A stretch of 62,376 bases of DNA, taken from contig WSYB01000033.1 in assembly GCA_009773645.1 (NCBI GenBank), positions 1-62,376 of the forward strand, given 5' to 3'. A program made the position numbers and the translations under genes. The first letter of the stretch is position 1. Each line of letters opens with the position of its first letter. The notes beneath the pieces were generated by a model, which was not told the DNA's origin, made no database searches, and saw only the letters and a list, made by a program, of their open reading frames with translations. Below are positions 44,018 to 52,544 of this stretch, piece by piece. The DNA comes from Geobacteraceae bacterium. Its GTDB lineage: Bacteria; Desulfobacterota; Desulfuromonadia; Geobacterales; Geobacteraceae.

Positions 44018-44851
44018 TTGGTGAAAGAGACTATTGCCGAATTGGAAGAAAAGGCCAGGGAATTGCGCGTCTCTGTTATAAAGACGCTGCACAGATCACA
44101 ATCGGGGCATACCGGTGGTTCCCTCTCGTCCATTGACATGATTACCGCCCTCTATTTTCATAAGATGCGCCATGACCCGAGAAATCCCCTGTGGGAGGAG
44201 CGGGACCGTTTTATCCTCTGCAAGGGGCATGCGGCCCCGGCCCAGTATGTGGCTTTGGCCGCCGCCGGGTATTTCCCCAAGGAAGACCTGATGATGCTGC
44301 GCCGTCTCGGAAGCCACCTTCAGGGGCATCCGGACAGCAAATCCACGCCGGGGGTCGAGGTTTGCACCGGTTCCCTCGGGCAGGGGCTCTCCATGGCCAA
44401 CGGCATGGCTCTCGGTCTTAAGTTGGACGGTAAGGGTTGCAGGGTTTACGCCCTGCTGGGAGACGGGGAACTCCAGGAGGGACAGGTCTGGGAGGCGGCC
44501 ATGGCTGCGGCCCATTACAGGCTCGACAATCTCTGCGCCCTGATTGACGCTAATTCCCTGCAGATTGACGGTGAAGTGGCGAAGGTCATGAACGTCGCTC
44601 CCATCGCCGATAAATTCCGGGCCTTCGGCTGGCGTACCCTGGAGATCGACGGCCACGACATGGGGGAGATCGTCGCCGCCCTTGATAATGCGGAGACGAT
44701 CAAGGGGGCGCCGACCGTTATAGTTGCCAGGACGGTCAAGGGGAAAGGTGTTTCCTTCTTTGAGAACAAGGCCGCCTACCACGGCGTTACCCCCAGCGAT
44801 GAGGAGTTGCCCAGGGCGCTGGAGTGCCTGGGAGAACAATGCAACTTATGA
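44018..44851 (+). CDS. Transketolase, N-terminal (TPP pyrophosphate) subunit
   Basis: A 277-residue half-transketolase. It has the thiamine-diphosphate motif GDGELQEGQVWEAAMAAAHY, the LSQGHAA-type segment ILCKGHAAPAQYVALAAAG and GSLGQGLSMANGMALG. With the next gene it forms an alpha2beta2 enzyme of the non-oxidative pentose phosphate path. The start is TTG 44018 or GTG 44021 after GGAAAGGAAC; sequence alone does not separate them. Confidence 0.93.
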   Translation: MVKETIAELEEKARELRVSVIKTLHRSQSGHTGGSLSSIDMITALYFHKMRHDPRNPLWEERDRFILCKGHAAPAQYVALAAAGYFPKEDLMMLRRLGSHLQGHPDSKSTPGVEVCTGSLGQGLSMANGMALGLKLDGKGCRVYALLGDGELQEGQVWEAAMAAAHYRLDNLCALIDANSLQIDGEVAKVMNVAPIADKFRAFGWRTLEIDGHDMGEIVAALDNAETIKGAPTVIVARTVKGKGVSFFENKAAYHGVTPSDEELPRALECLGEQCNL

Positions 44852-44873
44852 CGAAAACGAAAGGAATTTCGAT

Positions 44874-45815
44874 ATGAGCAACATGATCGCCACCAGAGAT
44901 GCGTACGGCGAGACCCTGGCAGAGCTGGGGGGGGAGAATAAGGACATTGTGGTGCTGGATGCGGACCTCTCCGGTTCCACCAAGACAGGGGTATTTGCGA
45001 AAAAATTCCCCGAGCGCTTCTTTAATATGGGGATTGCCGAGGCCAACATGGTCGGCACCGCCGCCGGTCTGGCCGCCGCCGGCAAGATTCCGTTCGTCTC
45101 CACTTTTGCCATCTTCGCCGCGGGACGGGCGTGGGAGCAGATCCGCCAGTCGGTTGCCTATCCCAAGGCCAATGTGAAGATCGTACCGACCCACGGGGGG
45201 ATAACCGTAGGAGAAGACGGCGGTTCCCACCAGTCGGTGGAGGATATCGCCATCATGAGGGCAATCCCGAACATGACGGTCATTGTGCCGGCCGACGGCC
45301 CGGAGACGAAGCTGGCGATCAGGGCCGCCGCCGCTCATAAGGGGCCGGTCTATATCAGGCTTGGCCGCAACAAGGTTCCCACCGTCTTTGATGATGGGTA
45401 TCGTTTCGAGATAGGGAAGGGGGTGGAGGTGGCAGCCGGCACTGACCTGACCTTCGTTACCACCGGCCTCATGACCGCCCAGGCGGTCACCGCCGCCGGC
45501 CTTCTGAAGAAAGAAGGGGTTTCGGCCCGGGTGGTTCATATCGCCACCATAAAACCTCTCGACCAGGAGATAATCCTGAAGGCCGCCAGGGAGACCGGCG
45601 CCATAGTGACCGCCGAGGAACATTCCGTCATCGGCGGTCTGGGGGGAGCGGTGGCTGAGCTGTTGAGCGAAAAGCATCCGGTAACCGTCAAAAGGGTCGG
45701 CATCAATGACCGTTTCGGCACTTCCGGCAAGGCCGAGGAGCTTCTGAAATATTTCGGCCTCACACCTCAAGACCTTGTGGAAGCGGCGCGGGAGACTCTG
45801 GCCGGGAAAAGGTGA
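44874..45815 (+). CDS. Transketolase, C-terminal (pyrimidine-binding) subunit
   Basis: A 313-residue second half of transketolase. It starts at ATG 44874 (MSNMIATRDAYGETLAELG) after CGAAAGGAATTTC. The catalytic Glu is in FNMGIAEANMVGTAAGLAAAG, followed by HGGITVGEDGGSHQSVEDIA and the C-terminal domain TVKRVGINDRFGTSGKAEELL. It lies 22 bp from the first subunit gene. Both halves look intact, so the split is an organisation common in bacteria and archaea rather than damage. Confidence 0.94.
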   Translation: MSNMIATRDAYGETLAELGGENKDIVVLDADLSGSTKTGVFAKKFPERFFNMGIAEANMVGTAAGLAAAGKIPFVSTFAIFAAGRAWEQIRQSVAYPKANVKIVPTHGGITVGEDGGSHQSVEDIAIMRAIPNMTVIVPADGPETKLAIRAAAAHKGPVYIRLGRNKVPTVFDDGYRFEIGKGVEVAAGTDLTFVTTGLMTAQAVTAAGLLKKEGVSARVVHIATIKPLDQEIILKAARETGAIVTAEEHSVIGGLGGAVAELLSEKHPVTVKRVGINDRFGTSGKAEELLKYFGLTPQDLVEAARETLAGKR

Positions 45816-45831
45816 GTCCGGGCAAAAGGGT

Positions 45832-46356
45832 GTGACTATCAGAATCCTGAAATCATCGAAAGGGTTTACCTATCTCGCCGCCCTGATGATCGTGGTGATC
45901 ATGGGGATCATGCTGGGCGTCATCGGTCAGAGCTGGCAGAGGACCATGAAACGGGAGCGGGAAGAGGAGCTCCTGTTTCGCGGCAACCAGATTAGGGATG
46001 CGATTGTCCGCTGGAACACAAAGAGACCCGGACAGCATCCCCCGACGCCGCTCCGGGACCTGAAGGACCTCTTGAAGGACCCCCGTTCCATGGCCAATGT
46101 CCGGTATCTGCGGAGACTGTACAAGGACCCCGTCACCGGTAAAGATTTCGAAGTCATAAGAGATCCGGTAAAGGGGGTCATCGGGGTCCGCAGTACCAGT
46201 GAGGACAAGCCCCTGAGGGAAAGCTTCCAATCACTACTTCCCGTTACGGACCAGGAATTGGAAAAATTGTACCTGTCGTTTGAGAAGAAGGAAAAATACA
46301 GCGATTGGGCATTTGTGTTCGGCCAGCTGCCTCCGAGGGGAACCGTGATACAGTGA
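45832..46356 (+). CDS. Type II secretion/type IV pilin-like pseudopilin, atypical
   Basis: A 174-residue protein starting at GTG 45832 with CAAAAGGGT upstream. After a short basic leader (ILKSSKG) a prepilin cleavage site G|FTYLAALMIVVIMGIMLGVIG leads into the hydrophobic helix. Then comes QSWQRTMKREREEELLFRGNQIRDAIVRW, typical of GspG/PulG-like proteins. The usual Glu at mature position 5 is Ala. It is alone, with no gsp or pil genes nearby, so it may be a minor pseudopilin for a system encoded elsewhere. Confidence 0.8.
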   Translation: MTIRILKSSKGFTYLAALMIVVIMGIMLGVIGQSWQRTMKREREEELLFRGNQIRDAIVRWNTKRPGQHPPTPLRDLKDLLKDPRSMANVRYLRRLYKDPVTGKDFEVIRDPVKGVIGVRSTSEDKPLRESFQSLLPVTDQELEKLYLSFEKKEKYSDWAFVFGQLPPRGTVIQ

Positions 46357-46460
46357 TAAAAGCCTCCTCGCCGTTTCCAGGATGAAGCCGACGGACAGCG
46401 GTCTGATTCGCTGAGGGATCCCCATACATTCATCGTACAGCCCGACTCAATGGAGGCCGG

Positions 46461-47975
46461 TTGGTATTCAAGAGCCTGACAACGAGGGTCATCGTAATAT
46501 CCATAAGCCTTCTGGCTTTCGGCATCAGTGCGTATGCTTTTGTCAACCTTAACAGGGAGCGGAACCAGCTCATTAACTCTGCCCGCGAGAGCACCGAGCT
46601 TCTGCTGCATACCATCGAAAGAAGTATCTACAACTCGATGCGGATCGGCAATACCGAGGACGTGCAGATAATTCTGGAGATGGTCGGGCAGAGTCACAAA
46701 TTGCTGGGGGTGCGCATCTTTCATCCCCATGGGATCGTGCTCAAATCGTCCCACCCTGATGAAGTCGGCAAGCCTGTAGATGATAGAGACTACAATCTTT
46801 TCATAAATAACAAGAAAGAGGGGATATTCAATGTAACCGGGCAGGGCGAGGTTATCAAGATGCTGAAGCCCATTTATAATGATGAACCGTGTCACATCTG
46901 CCATGGGCACAAGACCCGTATAATAGGGGTGCTGAACGTCGATTATTCGCTGGTTGATACCAGGAAGCAGATGGTAGAGGCGACCAAGCTTTTTGTCTTT
47001 TCCACGGTAGCGATAATCTTATTTCTTTCGGTGACCATTTCCCTGGTCATGCTCAAGTTTGTGAGAAAACCGCTGAAGCTTATCGTGGAAAACATGGCAC
47101 GCGTGGAAAAGGGCGATTTGACGGTACGGATGACTTACGGAGCGAAGGACGAGGTGGGGCGTCTCATTGCCAGCTTCGATTCGATGGTTGACCGGCTTGA
47201 TATCGCCAAGAAGGAGCTTGAGCAGTATCACTTCCAGCAGATGGAAAGGGCGGATCGACTCGCCTCTGTAGGAGAAATGGCGGCAGGTATTGCCCATGAG
47301 ATCAAAAATCCGCTGACCGGTATAGCCGCTGCAATCACCATCATAAAGGACGATTTTGCAGCTTCCGACGCCCGCATGGAAATTTTGAACGAAGTCCTGG
47401 AACAGGTCAAGCGCCTGGATAAGACGGTAAACGATCTCCTCTTTTTTGGCAAGCCGACCCTGCCGGAACCGACATATACCAACATTAACAGCATCTTGAA
47501 AAAAACCGTCATGTTCGCTTCCCAGCACCGTGGCGGGAAAAACATTGAAAAAAGACTCGAACTGCAGGAAGATCTTCCGCCGGCTTATGTGGATCCCAAA
47601 CAGATCCAGCAGGTCTTTCTGAACCTGATTCTGAACGCGATCCAGGCAATGGACGTCAACGGGTTGCTTACCGTTGGGACCTCTCTGGTGGAAGCGGAAG
47701 GCAGACCATGGGTTCGAATCAGGATTGCCGATACCGGTCCGGGGATCCCGGCGCAAATCCTGGAGAAAATATTTACCCCGTTCTTTACCACCAAGGCCCA
47801 GGGAACCGGGCTTGGCCTGGCCATCTGCCATAAGCTGGTAATCCAGCATGGAGGTAAAATATCAGTGGCAAGCGAAGATGGGAAGGGGACAGAGTTTACC
47901 GTAGACCTGCCGGCTTCGGCAGTTCCGGAAGTTTCCGGCGATACAAATGGAATGGACGACCCTATTCTGGTTTAA
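46461..47975 (+). CDS. Heme-binding membrane sensor histidine kinase
   Basis: A 504-residue kinase starting at TTG 46461 right after TGGAGGCCGG. It has an N-terminal helix (VIVISISLLAFGISAYAFV), a periplasmic sensor of about 160 residues, a second helix (FVFSTVAIILFLSVTISLVML), HAMP, HisKA (GIAHEIKNPLTGI) and HATPase_c (NLILNAIQAMD, IADTGPGIP, GTGLGLAI). The periplasmic part contains CHICH (144-148), a c-type heme site, in DEPCHICHGHKTRIIGVL. A redox or gas-sensing role is likely. The response regulator gene follows 9 bp later. Confidence 0.93.
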   Translation: MVFKSLTTRVIVISISLLAFGISAYAFVNLNRERNQLINSARESTELLLHTIERSIYNSMRIGNTEDVQIILEMVGQSHKLLGVRIFHPHGIVLKSSHPDEVGKPVDDRDYNLFINNKKEGIFNVTGQGEVIKMLKPIYNDEPCHICHGHKTRIIGVLNVDYSLVDTRKQMVEATKLFVFSTVAIILFLSVTISLVMLKFVRKPLKLIVENMARVEKGDLTVRMTYGAKDEVGRLIASFDSMVDRLDIAKKELEQYHFQQMERADRLASVGEMAAGIAHEIKNPLTGIAAAITIIKDDFAASDARMEILNEVLEQVKRLDKTVNDLLFFGKPTLPEPTYTNINSILKKTVMFASQHRGGKNIEKRLELQEDLPPAYVDPKQIQQVFLNLILNAIQAMDVNGLLTVGTSLVEAEGRPWVRIRIADTGPGIPAQILEKIFTPFFTTKAQGTGLGLAICHKLVIQHGGKISVASEDGKGTEFTVDLPASAVPEVSGDTNGMDDPILV

Positions 47976-47984
47976 GGAGCACCC

Positions 47985-49355
47985 ATGAGAAAAATAAAAA
48001 TACTGGTCGTGGACGATGAACATCTAATCCGCTGGTCTCTCGAACAGAATCTTAAGAAGCAGGGATATGACGTACTGACTGCCGGTAATGGGGAAGATGC
48101 GTTGAAGCTTGCCCGTGAAGAACAACCAGATCTGGTTTTGCTTGATATCCAGCTGCCTGGAATGAACGGCCTGGAAGTCCTGGAGAAGATCAAGGAGATC
48201 GATGATGATATCATCGTCATCATGGTAACGGCTCACGGCGGGCTGGAAACGGCAGTCAACGCCATGCGGCTGGGGGCGTATGATTATATAAATAAGCCTT
48301 TTAATCTTGATGAGATGGCAATAGTCATAAAAAAGGCCCTGGAGACTTCCGATTTGCGCCGCGAAGTTGCGAGCCTGCGCAGTGAACACAAAAAATATGG
48401 CCCACCGAAAATTATCGGGGTCAGTAAACACATGCATAATGTTTTAGATATGATGCAGAAGGTGGCCAAGAGCGAGGCGTCAACGGTACTTATCCAGGGG
48501 GAATCAGGGACCGGCAAGGAACTGGTAGCAAAGTGGATACACTATGAGTCGAGCCGCGCAGACAAGCCGTTTGTAGCCATTAACTGCGCCGCGGTTCCTG
48601 CCACGCTTCTTGAGAGTGAACTGTTCGGTCATGAAAAAGGGTCTTTTACGGATGCCAAGGTGACAAAAAAAGGTCTTTTTGAACTGGCTGACGGCGGCAC
48701 GGTATTTCTCGATGAAATTGGCGACATGGATGTGGGAATGCAGGCAAAACTTCTGCGGTTCCTGGAAGACAGGACATTCAGGCGAATCGGCGGGACTAAA
48801 CCTATTTCGGTTGATGTCCGCATCATATCCGCCACCAACAAGGACCTCCTTAAAGCGATAGAGGATAAAACGTTCAGGAACGATCTTTATTACCGCCTCC
48901 AGGTTATTCCCATCTTTTTGCCGGCCCTCAGGGAGCGCAAAGAAGATATTATTCTCCTGGCAAATCATTTCATTGAACATTTTAACAGGGAATTTATCAA
49001 ACACGTCAAGGGTATTTCCAGCATGGCTGAAAAAATGCTTGTGGAATACCATTGGCCCGGCAATATCCGCGAACTGAAAAACGTCGTAGAGCGAGCTATC
49101 ATCCTGGGGAACGATGAAACGCTTCTGCTTGAGCATCTGCCGCTGGAAATTGTAGCAAAAAGCTCAGCGTCCTGCGCACCTTTGACGACTTTTAAACTGC
49201 CACCCGAAGGTGTGGATATTGAGGAGGTCGAAAAGGAGCTTATCCGCCAGGCCTTGGAGAATAGCGATTGGAACCAGTCCAAGGCCGCCAAGAAATTGAA
49301 CCTGGGGATAGATGCTTTCCGCTATCGTATGAAAAAATTTGGTTTTCTTAAATAG
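47985..49355 (+). CDS. NtrC-family sigma-54 response regulator with GSFTDA loop
   Basis: A 456-residue regulator: receiver domain with phospho-acceptor D54 (LVLLDIQLPG), AAA+ domain with Walker A GESGTGKE (172-179), Walker B-like GGTVFLDEIGDM and R-finger region FRNDLYYRL, and a Fis-type helix-turn-helix (NQSKAAKKLNLGIDAFRYRMKKF). The sigma-54-contact loop, normally GAFTGA, reads GSFTDA (219-224). It is coupled to the heme kinase upstream. A sigma-54 promoter lies about 280 bp downstream, before the NHL/cytochrome genes, a natural target. Confidence 0.94.
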   Translation: MRKIKILVVDDEHLIRWSLEQNLKKQGYDVLTAGNGEDALKLAREEQPDLVLLDIQLPGMNGLEVLEKIKEIDDDIIVIMVTAHGGLETAVNAMRLGAYDYINKPFNLDEMAIVIKKALETSDLRREVASLRSEHKKYGPPKIIGVSKHMHNVLDMMQKVAKSEASTVLIQGESGTGKELVAKWIHYESSRADKPFVAINCAAVPATLLESELFGHEKGSFTDAKVTKKGLFELADGGTVFLDEIGDMDVGMQAKLLRFLEDRTFRRIGGTKPISVDVRIISATNKDLLKAIEDKTFRNDLYYRLQVIPIFLPALRERKEDIILLANHFIEHFNREFIKHVKGISSMAEKMLVEYHWPGNIRELKNVVERAIILGNDETLLLEHLPLEIVAKSSASCAPLTTFKLPPEGVDIEEVEKELIRQALENSDWNQSKAAKKLNLGIDAFRYRMKKFGFLK

Positions 49356-49744
49356 TTTACATCCGTACTTTCCGGATTTAAATTATTAATAAGTCACGGA
49401 TTCTCACTAAAACGTTAACGCACGCCAAGAAATATATTTAGTTGTTTTAAGCGGTTAGAAATTAGATGAGTTTCTCTTTTGACTTTTTATCTGATCCATC
49501 ATAAGCTGCAAAATCATGGGCCGCTTTGGTAATACGCTGGGGATAGCTTACAGGGTCTCATTAGCTTAATCCACGCCATTTAACATATACTGAGAAAACT
49601 AATCTGAAAAAATGAAAATCCGCCACCTGGTTGGGCACCCATGTTGCAGATAAATTATACCAAGCGACATCAACTGAATCAGATGGGGTCGCCAGACCCA
49701 GGGAATAACAGCAAAAATCTCCAATAAATTCGGAGGGATATAAA
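49356..49744. other. 389-bp regulatory gap upstream of the NHL/cytochrome genes
   Basis: AT-rich and without a supported gene. It contains the sigma-54 promoter at 49631-49648. A weak ATCCG/CGGAT hairpin follows the regulator stop. The region between could hold activator binding sites, but no clear inverted repeat stands out. Confidence 0.65.
49631..49648 (+). promoter_or_regulatory. Sigma-54 promoter
   Basis: TTGGGCACCCATGTTGCA matches (T)GGCAC-N5-TTGC(A/T): the invariant GG (49634-49635) and GC (49646-49647) are separated by exactly 10 bp. Transcription would start near 49659, about 86 bp before ATG 49745. Confidence 0.75.
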
Positions 49745-52459
49745 ATGGTACCACGCATTGGAAGAAGATTCGCAAGATTGGTCATCTCGCTGGCAATCCT
49801 GGTCATTTCACTGCCAGTGATAGCGTTCGCCGCGGTACCAGTGGTGAAAGTATTAAGCCCGGTATCGCAGGGGATTCGCACTCCCTTGAGAATCGCCCTT
49901 GACCCTGCGGGGAACTATTATGTGGCCGACCCGGGCAATGGCGGGGTGTTGAAATATAATGCCGTCGGGAAGCTGGTGCAAGTCATAAAGACGGCCGGCG
50001 CTCCCCAAGGGGTTGCAGTGGCATCAAATGGCAACATTCTTGTCAGCCAGGGTAACTTTGTTGCAGAATTGGACAGCAATGGTAACGAAGTACGCAAGTT
50101 GGGGAGTGGTGTGAGTCAGTTCAGTTTTGCCAACGGTATTGCGGTTGACAGCGCCGGGTATATTTATGTTGCAGACAGTGTCGCAAATCGTGTTAAGGTA
50201 TTCAATGCCGGCGGGACGTATGTTAACGAGTTTGGTGTCGGCCTGCTTTCGATGCCTACCGGCATAGCCTATGAGAAGGTGTCCGACCAGCTTGCGGTTG
50301 TTGACACGCTAAATGGCAGGATTCAGTTTTTCAACAGTGCCAGTGGCGCTTACAGTTTTGTTAAAACAATCGGCACTTCGATTGGTGCCGGCCCATTGCT
50401 GTTTACCGTACCACTGGGAGTTGCCTTCGAGTACAGCAAGGACGTGATCCCGGTTCTCGCAAGAATTTATGTGGTGGACGCATATCAGAGCAGTGTTCAG
50501 TCAATCAACGCAGCAGGCAATACTTTTCTCAGGTATATTGGAGACTACGGTTCGGCCAACGGCCAACTCGTGGTCCCTTCCGACGTTGCCTTTGACCAGG
50601 CAACCGGTCGGCTGATTGTTGTTAACGGCTTGGGGAACCTGACCGTATACGGCATCGACGGCGGCACAGGCCCGGGAGTTATAAATACTACACCTCTTAC
50701 ACTCACTATCGATAGCTTCCCGCAGAATGTGAGCGTTTCAAATATTACAATCACCGGTACCTGTGATGCGGGCGCAACGGTTGCCGTAAGGACGGATACC
50801 GCCGCAACTGCCGGAGTGGTCAGCTATACATCGGGAGGAACCAGGTGGAGCAGCGTCATTTCAGGGCTGCCTCTTGGTCTTACCAACTTTACCGTTGAGG
50901 CCAAGTTGCCGGCAAGGAATCCTGCCGCCCTGACGGGAAGCGTTGTATATACGCAGCCGTCGGCGGCGAATTTCACGGTTAATTCCTGGCCCGAGATTAC
51001 AAATACGACACCCTATACCTTTACGGGAACTAAAGATGCGGCTGCAACTCTTTCGGTTCCTGGCGGGACCTGCACGCAGACTGCGTCCTGGAGCTGTTCG
51101 GTGCCGCTGAGCGAAGGTCTCAACAATGTGACCTTTAATGTTGCAGGAGCAACCGGTGCCGTCATTCCGATCAAGCTGGACACAACGGCACCGACCTTAC
51201 AGATGTCAGCCATTGCAGATCAAAGCTCCACCAGCACCCAGGTACAGAATGTGACCGGCAAGGTTACTGACGCCAACTTGGACAAGGTAACTATTTCTCT
51301 GAACGGCAAGCCGGCCCTGGCACTGGCTGTCACCAACGGCGTATTCAGCTACCCGGTAACCCTGGATAATTCCTACAATGCCAGTATTGACAATAATGTA
51401 ACGGTGGTGGCTACGGACAAGATGGGCCGTACTGCCTCTGCTACCATAATAATCAAGTTTGACTCAAATGCGCCGAAAATAACTGTAAGTGCCCCGGCTG
51501 ACGGGTCAATTACCAAGTTAAACTCTGTGTCGGTGAGTGGTAGTGTGGATAGAACGTCGACATGTACGGTTGCAGGAGTACCTGCAATTCCTACCGGCCT
51601 GAACTGGACTGCGACGGTTAATCTTGCCGCAGGACTCAATACTATCAACATAACCTGTACTGACCAGCTCAACAAGGTTTCAAACGAGAAGAGGACGATC
51701 TTCTCCGATGCCGTCAACCCGGATGTGGCAGTTACTACGGTTCCTTCACGGGACTTCTCCACCAAGCAATCCAGCGCGGTCATCTCCGGTACCGTTGGCA
51801 TTGGCGTCACGGCGCTTTCCAGCACGGTGAACGGTGTTACCAGGTCGCAGCCGATAACCGGCGGGACCTTCAGCTTTAACGTTGACTTCACACAGGAAGG
51901 TCCCTCCGCGGTACTGCTTTCCGCCGTTGACAACGGGGGCAAAACCAGCACAACGACGAGAACGGTTATCTATGACGTAACACCGCCGAGTCTGACGGTT
52001 AATCCTCCGGCTTTACTTCCGACCACTTCCCTGTCCGGAACGGTTGAAGCCGGTGCGTCTGTGGTTATTACCGATGTGAATAGTCAAACGGTGGGCACGG
52101 TAACGGTAACTAACAAAACGTGGAGCGCAGACCTCGGCGCGAGCTACACCAGCCAGGGACTGTTTGCACTTAGGGTCACTGCCACGGACGTCGCCGGAAA
52201 TACCGTATCTAAATATGGTGTTGCACCTGATGGAGACATCAACGGCAGTGGCGCTGTCACTGGGGATGATGCTGCAATATGTCTTGATATAGTTACACAA
52301 AAGATATTGCCGACAAATCCTAGCATGCCATTCTACATTGCCCACGGTGATATAGGGCCGCTGCTGGACGGGAAGCCGAATCCGAACGGCCAGATTGACC
52401 TGGTTGATTGCGTGCTGATTCTCAGGAAGCCGATTTCTGCACCGCCGGTATGGTGGTAA
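49745..52459 (+). CDS. Secreted NHL-repeat, Ig-like, dockerin-like protein
   Basis: A 904-residue exported protein. The signal peptide is at about 1-29 (LVISLAILVISLPVIAFA). Residues 35-310 hold NHL/beta-propeller repeats (GIAVDSAGYIYVADSVANRVKVF). Residues 315-820 hold tandem bacterial Ig-like modules (LTIDSFPQNVSVSNITITGTC, TAPTLQMSAIADQS, NAPKITVSAPADGS, TPPSLTVNPP). The C-terminus has two calcium-loop, dockerin-like segments (DGDINGSGAVTGDDAAI; NPNGQIDLVDCVLILR). The start follows GGAGGGATATAAA. It leads the locus with giant cytochromes and may be an extracellular scaffold; no cohesin is visible. Confidence 0.88.
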   Translation: MVPRIGRRFARLVISLAILVISLPVIAFAAVPVVKVLSPVSQGIRTPLRIALDPAGNYYVADPGNGGVLKYNAVGKLVQVIKTAGAPQGVAVASNGNILVSQGNFVAELDSNGNEVRKLGSGVSQFSFANGIAVDSAGYIYVADSVANRVKVFNAGGTYVNEFGVGLLSMPTGIAYEKVSDQLAVVDTLNGRIQFFNSASGAYSFVKTIGTSIGAGPLLFTVPLGVAFEYSKDVIPVLARIYVVDAYQSSVQSINAAGNTFLRYIGDYGSANGQLVVPSDVAFDQATGRLIVVNGLGNLTVYGIDGGTGPGVINTTPLTLTIDSFPQNVSVSNITITGTCDAGATVAVRTDTAATAGVVSYTSGGTRWSSVISGLPLGLTNFTVEAKLPARNPAALTGSVVYTQPSAANFTVNSWPEITNTTPYTFTGTKDAAATLSVPGGTCTQTASWSCSVPLSEGLNNVTFNVAGATGAVIPIKLDTTAPTLQMSAIADQSSTSTQVQNVTGKVTDANLDKVTISLNGKPALALAVTNGVFSYPVTLDNSYNASIDNNVTVVATDKMGRTASATIIIKFDSNAPKITVSAPADGSITKLNSVSVSGSVDRTSTCTVAGVPAIPTGLNWTATVNLAAGLNTINITCTDQLNKVSNEKRTIFSDAVNPDVAVTTVPSRDFSTKQSSAVISGTVGIGVTALSSTVNGVTRSQPITGGTFSFNVDFTQEGPSAVLLSAVDNGGKTSTTTRTVIYDVTPPSLTVNPPALLPTTSLSGTVEAGASVVITDVNSQTVGTVTVTNKTWSADLGASYTSQGLFALRVTATDVAGNTVSKYGVAPDGDINGSGAVTGDDAAICLDIVTQKILPTNPSMPFYIAHGDIGPLLDGKPNPNGQIDLVDCVLILRKPISAPPVWW

Positions 52460-52544
52460 ACAAAGTGGAATTATCGCACAGCATGAGCGTAGTCAAAATG
52501 GTTGAGAATACAGTTGAAATTACATGCTTTTTTAGGAGCGTGCT

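Noticed and set aside
44018-45815. The two transketolase halves as one gene broken by a frameshift.
   Set aside because: Each half has its own start, ribosome site and complete domain set, and split transketolases are common.
47711-47720. GGTTCGAATC, a tRNA T-loop-like sequence.
   Set aside because: It lies inside the histidine kinase coding sequence, and no cloverleaf can be drawn around it.
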